The position numbers and the translations under genes were made by a program. From Hysterium pulicare CBS 123377 (lineage: Eukaryota > Ascomycota > Dothideomycetes > Hysteriales > Hysteriaceae), in contig AJFK01000813.1 of assembly GCA_000467715.1 (NCBI GenBank), forward strand, positions 1 to 24,326: DNA of 24,326 bases. The letters run 5' to 3'. This document shows positions 8,972-18,403 of the stretch, piece by piece (position 1 is the first letter of the stretch; every line of letters begins with the position of its first letter). The notes under the pieces were generated by a model, which saw nothing but the letters and a program-made list of their open reading frames with translations, was not told where the DNA came from and made no database searches.

Positions 8972-9726
8972 TCACAATTGTCCAAGTTTGATAGACCCGA
9001 TAATCTTGAACCGTCCGTGGAAACCTATACGCTCAATTACATGCACTTCATCCACATGCCACTTCAGGCCAACTGGGTGCTCGCCTCTTGGACTTTGGTT
9101 GATTGGCGGTTCTGCATCTTCTTGCGCAAAGTTGGTCTTGTTCTCAGAAGGCAGCGAGTCTTCAATTACACTCTGAACTTCTCTACGGAGGTTTTCAGCG
9201 CCTCGAGCACCTGCAGCCTGGCCAACTGAGAGATGAGGAGTGAATGGTCTGTTGTCAGCATCGCACTCAGGGAATTCGGACTGTAGGATGGCTTGTAGCT
9301 CATATAGTTGATTCGAAGATTCTGTGGCTTCTTCGAGCCATGGATCCAGCCATACAGTTGCACTCCGCTTGCTATGAAGGAAAGTGCCAGGTGGATCTGC
9401 ACGAAGGAGTATACTGAAAGGCTGGGCATCTCGAACGACTCGTCGAATTCTTGAAAATATCTCTTCTTTCAGTTGTGGCGAAGACACAGATACATGCAAC
9501 GCAATCTCTGATTCATCTTTTGCATCCTGATTACTGCTCGTAGATCCCGTTACTTCTGACGGCGATGCAAGGAAGGGATATATGAGATTTATGTGAGGGG
9601 GCCAACGATGAAATTGCTTGTCATGAGTGCGACGAATCCTTTCAATCGAGGCTGTGATTAAGGTAGGAGGTAACAGAACAAGAGCTGATTATATGAAAGG
9701 TGCTGGGGAACTCGCGGAGGTGGCAT
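8972..9726 (-). CDS. 2H phosphoesterase, 2'-5' RNA ligase (LigT)-like; apparent frameshift near start
   Basis: Protein of about 251 aa in the 2H superfamily, which acts on 2',5' or cyclic phosphates of RNA ends or nucleotides. Both catalytic motifs are visible: H45-I-N47 in WPPHINLIYPF and H165-L-S167 in FTPHLSVGQ. The frame holding both motifs runs from 9684 to 8972 but lacks an ATG and is closed by a stop just upstream. An ATG at 9726 opens MPPPRVPQHLSYNQ in a frame one base off, and it abuts the conserved ALVLLPP exactly at 9685/9684. One missing base therefore explains the break, either by mutation or by sequence error. Alternatively an upstream exon (ATG at 9923, GTGTAA donor at 9907) could splice to the CAG at 9687-9685, through a 223-bp intron longer than any other here. 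It diverges from poly(A) polymerase. Confidence 0.75.
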
Positions 9727-10065
9727 TCTGCTGGAAGACAAGTCTCGTGTTCGCGAAAGCGTCGGCCAGAAAAGAGTGAAGGTCTCGGAACATCTTCGGC
9801 AGTTTTCATGGCCGCGAAGCTACTTACATCAAAGAAGCGTCGTGAGACCTACTTACCATTCACCTAACTCACCATCAGCCTGTCGTTATGCTTTTCTAGA
9901 TTTACACTCCATACTCCGCTCATTCTAGTAATGCGGCTGGCATTGACCACTCTGGATTCCATCGCACATCAAGTTCGCCCGCAGCGTCCCTCTGCCTGTC
10001 CGCCATCACAACTCCCACCTCATTCTTGAACCACCCCACAACCAAGCACACCTGCACTTGCACAG
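9727..10065. promoter_or_regulatory. Divergent promoter of 2H phosphoesterase and poly(A) polymerase genes
   Basis: These 339 bp separate the proposed head-to-head starts. The right third is C-rich and C/A-rich, as expected for the poly(A) polymerase leader. I see no clear TATA box, which is common for housekeeping genes. If the alternative upstream first exon of the 2H gene is real, the shared promoter shrinks to about 140 bp. Confidence 0.45.
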
Positions 10066-12232
10066 ATGGAGGGACAAACTAAGCGCCAGTGGGGCGTGAC
10101 AAGCTCTATTTCTGAGGCCCTTCCCACCGAAAAAGACTTGGAACTAAATACTCAGCTTATCGATGAGCTGAAGCGCCAAAATAATTTCGAGACTCCAGAA
10201 GGAACCGAGCGGAGGTATGTTGACCTTACAACTTTCTGACCTTTTTGCTCACCCAATGTAGGGTGAAAGTTCTCAAGCATCTCCAGAAGGTCACCGAAGA
10301 ATTCGTTCGTCGAGTTGGGAAGGCGAAGGGGCTCTCTCAGTCTGTCTTGGACAACGCTGGAGGAAAGATATTTACATTCGGAAGCTATGCGCTTGGAGTT
10401 TATGGTCCAGGTACGATGACATATTCTCTCATGCAGCTGCAGTCAGCCTTTCCAAGAATCTTACTAATATGAGCCAACGCCTACAGGTTCTGATATCGAT
10501 ACCCTCATCGTTGCGCCTAAACATGTCGACACCACCGATTTCTTCAAACATTTTGAGCCCACTCTTCGCGACCTCTCTTCGCCCGAAGACATTGAGGAGC
10601 TAAGCCCAGTTCCAGATGCCTACGTGCCGATTATAAAATTGCAGTTCTCTGGGGTCGACATGGATTTACTCTTCGTACCTCTTATCTTGTCGTCAATCAA
10701 GTCCGATCTGAAGATGACCGACAAATCGCTGTTACGTGGACTGGATGATACTGCTATGAGGAGTGTCAATGGAACGCGTGTAACGGATGAGTTGCTGTCG
10801 TCGGTGCCCCAAGTCAAGACATTCAGGCATGCGACAAGAACCATAAAACTTTGGGCACAGCGTGAGTAATCGGTCTCGGTTGTGATATACCAAACAACTA
10901 ACGATCATGTAGGACGTGGAATTTATGGTGCTAAATATGGCTATCCTGGAGGTGTCGCGTGGGCGATCATGGTGGCTCGAATTTGCCAACTTTACCCTTT
11001 CGCATGCGGAGCAACGGTCGTATCGAAATTCTTCAACTTGATGATAAAATGGCACTGGCCGAGGCCTGTGATGCTCAAACCCATCGAGGAAGGCACTTTC
11101 GGGCTCAGAGTCTGGAATCCTCAAGTATGAAGATTACCTTGATCAAAGTTTAAGGATGCTAACGAGAGCTAGTTGTATCACGGAGATAGATCACACCTCA
11201 TGCCCATCATTACACCCGCGTTCCCCTCGATGTGCGCAACTCATAACATCATGCACTCTACTAAGAATATCCTACTACAGGAGATGGAGCGGGCTGATGG
11301 CATCATTAGTGCCATTGTTGCAGGAAAGAAGACCTGGAAAGATCTTTTTGACCGCCATACCTTCTTCACCCTAGACCATAAATATTATTTAAGTGTTGTG
11401 GCTGCTAGCCGCACAAAGGAGTCGCACACACCTTGGTCAGGCTGGGTGGAGTCAAGAGTTCGTCTCCTCGTCAAAGGAGTTGACGAGTCTGATGCAGGCG
11501 TTGAACTTGCTCGTCCATACTTCAAATCGTTTGATCGAGTTCACCATTGCAAGGATGAAGATGAGGTAGAGCGGGTCGTCCAAGGCACCCTGGACTTCGT
11601 GGTCACAAACAGCGAATCTGGAACGAGCAACGGAATAGCTAATGGCGAAGGTGCATTTGATGATACTCAAACGATCTACACCACTACTTATTACATAGGT
11701 ATTCAGCTACAAGAAGGTGTGAGACCGGTATTAATCCCTTCTACCGACTTTGCTGACATAGCAGGTGCGAAATCCTTGGACATATCCTATCCGGTCGCGG
11801 AGTTCAAACGCCTGGTGACGACATGGGCCAATTACGATGCCGAGCTCAACTCTGTTCGTGTTGTCCACACAAGAAAGTATGATGCCCCCCATTTTTGCTT
11901 TATTATGTAAAGGAGTCTGCTAATGCGAAAAAGTTACGATCTCCCAATGGATGTATTCGAATCTGGCGAAACGCGTCCAGCTCGGGCCAAGAAGACGAAG
12001 TCCCACAAGCCCGCAAAACGAAGCTTTGCCGAAACGGGCATCGACGTGCGTGAATCCCCGACCAAGAGATTATCTACTATCTCATCTTCAACATAAGATA
12101 CCGATCGCGCTTTGAGCGTGAGTGCTAGAGGCCATGCTGACATGTTTCACTCACGCGTTTTAGGAGACACAGACTCTTACCTCGAAACGTCGACAGTCCA
12201 CAAACGGGGTTGCTACACCAACACCAGCGTGA
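10066..12232 (+). CDS. PAP1: Poly(A) polymerase, nuclear mRNA 3'-end polyadenylation
   Basis: Eight exons: 10066-10214, 10262-10410, 10487-10861, 10913-11124, 11173-11716, 11765-11876, 11934-12045 and 12164-12232, coding for 573 aa. The enzyme adds poly(A) tails within the cleavage and polyadenylation machinery. The nucleotidyltransferase core has FGSYALGVYGPGSDIDTL with metal ligands D102 and D104, and D159 in FSGVDMDL. The central domain has KLWAQRRGIYGAKYGY and WAIMVARICQLYP. The RNA-binding domain includes HLMPIITPAFPSMCATHN and KSLDISYPVAEFKR. The C-terminus is basic (KKTKSHKPAKR). Six introns are 47-76 bp. The last is 118 bp with a TGCTGAC branch, and the tail after it reads ETQTLTSKRRQ. 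Reading through it stops at 12096 instead (567 aa). The 48-bp intron 11717-11764 has no in-frame stop. Length matches fungal orthologues. Confidence 0.95.
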
Positions 12233-13132
12233 TGATGATGTCTTCTGGCTAAGATAGTGTTTGTTCGATGCATCCTTCTCTCCTCGAGCGACGATCTTGA
12301 ACTTCTGACGTATAGTGTCCGTTCAGACTCGAACGTATTTCCACCTGCCAACAAAGCGAAAGCCGTTACAAACCATGCTGCCACCAGCTCATCGAACGTA
12401 GGATGCTGGTTATGTCGAATCCGAGGTTCGTATCGCCACCGATCCACAAATCTAATATCGAAACCCAGCAAAAAACAAGCAAAAAACGAGAAAAGAAAAC
12501 ACATTCGGTGTTCAAAAGACAACCTTCGGAGGGCAGTTTGTACGATCTGTTATAAGCCCATAAAAGTTGGTAGGTGGCTACCTCAGTTTCGGAATGTGAG
12601 TCCTGAGTCTATTACCCTCACCCCCCTTCGTTTCCGGTGTTCCCAAGACTGGTTGTTAGGTTGTTAGGTTCTGGCGTTCATTGGTGGATCCCTTTTGATT
12701 TGGTCATTGGTGTTCTTTAATGCGATAATATGGATGAATCAGCCTGACCAGTGGTCGGTGTGATTGGAATGGAGCGTTCTCCTGGTTCTTGTAGATACTT
12801 AGGATCAAATTTATTACATTTCTTGGAGCTTACGGGCTCCGTCAAATCACTGAAAAATGCCACTACATCTATGATTGAGTGAGAGAACCTCTAATCCAAT
12901 AGACACCATCAAACTAAATTGCATAACCCGATATTTCAAAACTTGATATTCAATGTCGATGAACATGCTCTGAAGTTTACCTTGTTGCGCCACAGTCTTG
13001 GCGTATCGCTCCTGCGCTTCACCGCCCTCTCCACAGAACTTTTTCTGCCATGCACCTCGAAGATTATTTCGACTTTGCCTGTTACACTCTTCCTCACCTC
13101 CGAATTCTCAATTTGCACTGCGAGTTACTACA
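12233..13132 (+). promoter_or_regulatory. Intergenic region: poly(A) polymerase 3' UTR and DRS1 promoter
   Basis: These 900 bp hold the poly(A) polymerase 3' UTR, a short direct repeat (GGTTGTTA twice from 12651), a CCAAT box near 12895 and a C/T-rich DRS1 leader from about 13010. Open frames here lack ATG starts or conserved content and are not called genes. The DRS1 frame stays open for 45 codons upstream of its ATG without another ATG. Confidence 0.4.
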
Positions 13133-15616
13133 ATGGCGCTTTTAGATGATGACGACTTTATATTTACGATCTCAGACCACGATGATGTCTCGGCCGAAGA
13201 GAACGACGACGAAACGCAGCCAGCCAAATTGGCTGGGCTGGGGAAGAAGAGAAAATATACTGAGGAAGAAGATATCACGCCTGTAGATGGCGGAACGAAA
13301 AACAAGAAGGCGAAGAAAGAGGCTAAGAAGGGGAAAAAGAAGGGAAGGCGGTCTTCGGACGACGAAGAGCAGGGAGAAACTATGGAGGATGGACAAATGA
13401 ATGGCGGGGAAGATGATATTGCTTCGGATTTTGAGTTCCAGATTGGTGATGTGGATAATGGTGTTGTGGAGGACTTCGATGGATGGGGTATAGAGAGAAA
13501 AGAAGATGTTGCGGGACAGGCAAAGGAGAAGAAGGGTACGGCTGTTGATGTTGATGAGATTATTGAGAGGCGACGAAAGCAAAAGAATGCCGTTGAACAC
13601 GATGGTATTGAAGAAGAAAGTAGGGAGGGAGAGGAAGAGTTTGGGGGATTCGGGGAAGACGACGATGAATTGATGGCTGAGGATGGGTTTGGTATGGGCG
13701 TTGGGAGCGACGTTGAGGAAGAGAGCGCGGAAGAAGATGCAGATGACGGCAGTGATGCCTCGGAGGAGGATTCGGAAGATGATCAACGTCCAGATGATTC
13801 GGATGACGATTCTGTCGCTGCTCCAGTCCCCCACCCTATGGATCTCGAGGCATCAGAAGCTGAAGATGAGAGCGACAGAGAAGATCCTGCTGAGGCGAAA
13901 CGTCGCGCAGATTTCTTTGCCCCAGAAGATGATCTACAATCAACGAAGAAATCAACGAAGATTCTTGGCTCATTCCAGTCCATGTCACTCTCGAGACCGA
14001 TCCTCAAAGGGCTTGCTTCCGTAGGCTTCACCGAACCAACTCCTATTCAACAGAAAACTATACCCATGGCTCTACAGGGCAAAGATGTCGTGGGAGGCGC
14101 TGTGACTGGTTCCGGAAAGACGGCTGCCTTTCTCATTCCCATCCTCGAACGACTACTCTATCGACCTAAGAAGATCCCCACGACCCGCGTTGCCATCTTC
14201 ATGCCAACTCGTGAACTGGCGGTGCAATGTTTCAATGTTGCGAAGAAGCTGGCCAGTTTCACAGACATCACCTTCGCGCAGTTAGTCGGTGGATTTTCTA
14301 TCCGTGAGCAGGAAGCTGTCTTGAAGACTCGACCTGATGTCGTGATTTCTACACCTGGTCGTTTTATTGACCACATGCGCAATTCAGCTGCATTTGCTGT
14401 TGATACGTTGGAGATTCTCGTTCTTGACGAAGCGGACCGCATGCTTGAAGAAGGTTTTGCGGACGAGTTGAATGAGATTTTGACTACCATTCCAAAGTCC
14501 CGGCAGACGATGCTGTTCTCGGCCACCATGACTAGTTCGGTCGACAAACTAATCCGAGTGGGGATGAACAGACCTGTAAGGCTGATGGTCGATGCGAAGA
14601 AGCAGACTGTGTCTGGGCTTGTTCAAGAGTTTGTAAGGCTAAGGCCGGGGAGAGAAGACAAGAGATTGGCGTATCTAATGTATTTGTGTAAGAACTTATA
14701 CACGGATCGAGTGATCATCTTCTTCAGACAAAAGAAAGAGGCGCATAGGATCAGAATTGTCTTTGGGCTTTGTGGGTTGAAAGCTACGGAATTGCATGGG
14801 AGTATGAGTCAGGAGCAGGTATGAACTCTCAGCTATATTTATCATACGGCTATACTAACTATCATACAGCGTATTCAAAGTGTCGAATCCTTCCGCTCCG
14901 GCAAAGCATCCTACCTCTTAGCTACCGATCTCGCATCTCGTGGTCTCGATATCAAAAACGTTACTACAGTTCTCAACTATGAAGCCCCCCAATCCCACGA
15001 AATTTATCTTCATCGAGTTGGTCGTACAGCCCGTGCAGGTCGCACAGGTCGTTCGTGTACGATAGCAGCTGAACCGGACCGCAAAGTCGTCAAAGCCGCG
15101 GTCAAATCTGCCAGAGCGCAAGGTGCTAAAGTCGTCAGCCGACAAGTACCTCCCGACGAAATTGAGATCTGGGTGGAGAAGCTGGATGATCTCGAAGAAG
15201 AGATTGAAGAGGTGCTGAAGGAGGAGAAAGAGGAGCGCGCTCTTAGCATCACAGAACGTGATCTCAAGCGTGGAGAGAATCTCATCGTGCACGAGGATGA
15301 GATTAAGGCGCGTCCGAGGCGGACTTGGTTTGAGAGTGAGAAGCAGAAGCAGCTTGCCAAGGAGAAGGGGGCTGTGGAGTTGAATGGACCGGCTATTCAG
15401 AAGGAGAAGAAGAAACTGAGTGGAAAGGACAGGAAGAGGTTGGAGATTAGGGATGTTAGGACTGAGGGCAAGGTATGGAAGAAGGGTAGAGAGGAAAGGG
15501 GGAAGAAACCTGAGAAGGGAAAGAAACCCGAGAAGGGGAAGAAATCCGAGAAGGGAAAGAAAGGCACAGATAGTGGGAAGAATAAGCCAGCGAAGGGAAG
15601 GAAACTTAGGCGGTAA
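13133..15616 (+). CDS. DRS1: DEAD-box ATP-dependent RNA helicase DRS1, 60S ribosome assembly
   Basis: Two exons (13133-14818, 14870-15616) around a 51-bp intron with an ACTAAC branch give 810 aa. DRS1 is a nucleolar helicase for pre-rRNA processing of the large subunit. Residues 1-270 are very acidic with Lys-rich patches ([16 protein letters not shown]) suited to nucleolar targeting. All helicase motifs are present: Q motif PTPIQQKT, Walker A AVTGSGKT (323-330), [21 protein letters not shown] (432-435), SAT (463-465), [11 protein letters not shown] and [13 protein letters not shown] (from 610). The segment after the core ([23 protein letters not shown]) is DRS1-specific. The tail is a Lys-rich tandem repeat. 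The start at 13133 is the first ATG in frame and begins MALLDDDDF; the frame is open farther upstream but has no ATG. Confidence 0.97.
15500..15565 (+). repeat. 18-bp tandem repeat encoding GKKPEK units in the DRS1 tail
   Basis: About three and a half copies of an 18-bp unit encode [18 protein letters not shown] and GKKG, forming a basic low-complexity tail. The near-identity of the units suggests recent slippage, so copy number may vary between strains. Confidence 0.75.
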
Positions 15617-16465
15617 ATAGTTCAACTCTTCTGGATCTATTCGAGGTACTTGGGAAGATATCTCAAAAGGGAGAAAGATATCTTATATAGGACCAATTGT
15701 CAATTGATCAATTTATTCGAGCTCATGCCCGCAATTGTGGAAGTCTGCTGCTTCCTTCTCACATGGCACTGTTTATGTATGGAATCGAATCCGCCTTGCC
15801 AAGCCCCCAATGGCAAGGCTGGGGCGGCGGAATGACGGGTCGTCGATGAATGCCCAATGGAGATTAGCTTCGGACAGCTGCGGACCAGATATTTCTCAAC
15901 AACACCTTTTTGCCCAGTCTGCTAAGTAATCTCACCTCGAAACAATCCACGGTCCTTTGTGCCCGTTCTCGCGTTACAACAAGGCCTACCTTTTCCTACA
16001 CGCTCTTTCCACTTCCTCCAATCCCCAAATCATTGAGACCGGACGCTGTACGCAGGGTCCACAGACCCCTTTTATCCCTGCAGCCCTACCCAACTAGAGC
16101 TCCTGAGCTTTCTCCTTATCGGCTTATCGGCGAATTCCTGCGACTTCGACAACGAGGACATTCACCAGCGTTGCATCTGGCTGTGTGCTATCTCCGTGCT
16201 ATCCGAGGCCGGGACCGAGTTCAACTCTTCGAGTTCCGTGATTGCGTGGCCTGGTCCCGACAGATATTCGCGGCTTATAATCGTCGCAGCCTCAAGCCGA
16301 CCCATTGTCCTGGAAACTTCCCCGATCGTACAACAACAATCACGCACATACCTCGACGCGACTCGACATATTGAGAGACTTGGGAGACTTGGAAGATATC
16401 CGAGGCGCCGAGACAACATCGTCCGCAAATCAGATACCGTGAAGGCAGCAGAGAAATCCACCAGA
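15617..16465 (+). promoter_or_regulatory. Intergenic region: DRS1 3' end and long PIS1 upstream region
   Basis: These 849 bp include a TATA-like TTATATAGG near 15685 and three CCAAT pentamers at about 15692, 15809 and 15853. They are followed by an open, protein-like but ATG-poor stretch. The PIS1 frame is open back to 16196 with no ATG before 16466. The layout suggests either a long 5' leader or a distant promoter. No separate gene is supported. Confidence 0.4.
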
Positions 16466-17556
16466 ATGCCTAAAGAAAGACCACTAGCAAACGGCAACGG
16501 GCGCGCCGTTTCCCCCAGAAACGCCGTTGCTGAGGAAGAGGAAGAGAACATATTTCTTTTCTATCCAAATTTAATAGGTACGTACCAAAGCCGCTCCTCT
16601 CACGCTGCCCTCCACCCTCTTCGCGAGCTCCGCAGGCTCCGCATCCATCTCCAGGCACCACCGGACAGACTCTTTGCTAACCAATTTACGCACCACCAGG
16701 CTACTCCCGTGTCGTTCTAGCCGTCGCATCACTCTACTACATGCCCCTCCACCCTCGCACCTGCTCCATCCTCTACAGTATTTCCTGCCTCCTCGACGCC
16801 TTAGATGGACTGGCCGCGCGGCACTTCCAACAATCGACAAAGTTCGGAGCTGTGCTAGATATGGTTACAGACAGATGCACAACTGCATGTCTACTCGTAT
16901 TTCTGGCAAGCGCCTTTCCTCGTTGGAGCATTGTGTTTCAGGGGCTCATTTCCTTGGATCTGGCAAGCCATTATATGCACATGTATGCGACGCTTAGCAT
17001 GGCGGGGGCGGGGACAAGTCATAAGAAGATTGATGAGACGAGGAGTTGGGTTTTGAAGATGTATTATTCGAATAATGTAAGAACCGCCTCCCTCTCTCCC
17101 TGATGAAGCATTCTAGAACAAGTCCGAAGACGTTGGAATAATTGCTAATGTCATGCCTCTCAACAGAAAGTCCTCTTCACCTTCTGCGCCCTAAACGAAC
17201 TCTTCTTCATAGCCCTCTACCTCCTCTCCTTCTCCTCGCCCATTCTATCACCCTCCCTCCTCCAAATGCCCCTAACATCCACCACCGCCTCCTCTCTTCA
17301 ACCGGGTAGTCCCGCAGCGCCCAAACCCTCCCTCCTCTTCACATCGCCCTGGTCAGCAGGCGCCATGGAAATGGCACGAGCCAACAAGATGGACTCGACA
17401 GTTCCCTGGGTGCTGGCTATCATAAGTTTCCCTGTTATGTTCGGGAAACAGGTTATCAATGTGATCCAACTCGTTAAGGCGAGTAAGTGGCTGGCAGAAG
17501 GGGATATAGCGGATAGGAAGAAGCTGGGGTTGCCAAGGGGGAAGAAGGTGAATTGA
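16466..17556 (+). CDS. PIS1: Phosphatidylinositol synthase (CDP-diacylglycerol-inositol 3-phosphatidyltransferase)
   Basis: Three exons (16466-16577, 16700-17076, 17167-17556) code for 292 aa. The introns are 122 and 90 bp, both with GCTAA-type branch sites. The enzyme makes phosphatidylinositol from CDP-diacylglycerol and inositol in ER-type membranes. The CDP-alcohol phosphotransferase signature is complete: D73-G74, A77-R78, G87, D91 and D95 in LDALDGLAARH and KFGAVLDMVTD. Other family marks are FYPNLIGYSRVVLA at the start of the membrane region, and SHYMHMYATL and SWVLKMYYSNN later. Several hydrophobic helices follow, with a Ser/Pro-rich loop at about 190-215 that makes it longer than the 220-aa yeast enzyme. 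The cytosolic N-terminus (residues 1-30) is polar with an EEEEE run. The tail LGLPRGKKVN is basic. Confidence 0.95.
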
Positions 17557-18403
17557 GCTAGTTAAGAAGAGATGAAGACGGGATGGGACTGGCTATAATA
17601 ATCGGGCAAGAGGGATGATAGCAGGGATAAGTGAATGACTAGTTTCTTGAGCGTGTGACTTGAGGTATCAGCATGAGGGGTTTTTCCGATGGAGGTTGAA
17701 AGATATCATTCGTTCGTTCGATATGATCTGTTTGCTTCGAGTATGTATTGTACTTGTTCACTTCTTTTGCCCTTCTAGTCTGGCGTTCGTTTACTGCCTG
17801 GCCAGCCAGCATTTAGGGATCTGGCGTTCTGTGAATCAGCATTTTGTATTTCTGCGCTTTTTCTTCATCTCCTCTCGCTAGGATTCCCCCCACTTCCATC
17901 TAGGGGTTCTCTTTCATAGGCCATGTCTTTCGTGTCCGATTAGACTGCTGGGTGTGGCAACATCTAGCCATGTTCCTACAATGCAACGCTTTTCGACTTT
18001 TCGTTTCTCTTCATACCCCCTTTCGCTTTAAGCATAGACTAGGGCACTGTTCACGGCGCGAAGACACGGGGAGTTTTTGGTTTTATCCTTTTCTATTACA
18101 ACTGAACTTCCTCCACATTACCAACAAACTATATAATCCTAATTTCAAAAAATCCTAAAGATCAAAAAACCAAAGCCAGAAATCCAAGAATGCAAAAAAA
18201 AAAACCTGAAGCTATCTACCCGTTCCCCTCCTAGCTACCATCACTCACCACACTTTACTTTTCCCCTGTACTCAATCTATCCACGCACGCGCGCACACAC
18301 ACACCACATCTCGCTGTCCAGTCCACAATTCCACAAGAAATTATGATCCTGCCTTCTCCTCTCACACCTCTCGCGATAACTCTTACTTTCCTCCTTCCCT
18401 TCT
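17557..18403. other. Convergent intergenic region between PIS1 and the Ser-rich gene
   Basis: These 847 bp hold the two 3' UTRs. T-rich stretches occur near 17750-17880. An A-rich segment (18150-18207) includes an 11-base A run. A small alternating GC/AC microsatellite lies at about 18281-18303. No conserved frame or RNA gene is recognised. Confidence 0.4.

Noticed and set aside
12160-12522. Minus-strand frame with a Phe/Leu-rich signal-peptide-like N-terminus
   Set aside because: The hydrophobic run is the antisense of an A-rich plus-strand stretch, and the frame overlaps the last poly(A) polymerase exon and has no conserved content.
12257-12667. 136-codon frame with two CxxC pairs suggesting a zinc-binding protein
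   Set aside because: It starts with GTG and has no ATG near its start. It lies in the probable 3' UTR of poly(A) polymerase, and the CxxC pairs are not in a recognisable zinc-domain spacing.
13172-13834. 220-codon minus-strand frame rich in Leu/Ile/Phe
   Set aside because: Antisense of the acidic/Lys-rich DRS1 N-terminal region, where GAA/GAG/AAG codons reverse into TTC/CTC/CTT.
15756-15765. TTCTCACATG, resembling the yeast inositol-responsive element in reverse
   Set aside because: Only 8 of 10 positions match, it lies about 700 bp from the PIS1 start, and yeast PIS1 itself is not mainly controlled by that element. A chance match is likely.
16217-16225. GTTCAACTC, matching the tRNA B-box consensus
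   Set aside because: No acceptor stem, anticodon arm or A box can be folded around it; the same nonamer also occurs at about 15619 without a tRNA.
15910-16374. 154-codon plus-strand frame upstream of PIS1
   Set aside because: It starts with TTG and has no ATG of its own. Its composition is that of a leader region and no family resemblance is visible, so it is better explained as PIS1 upstream sequence.
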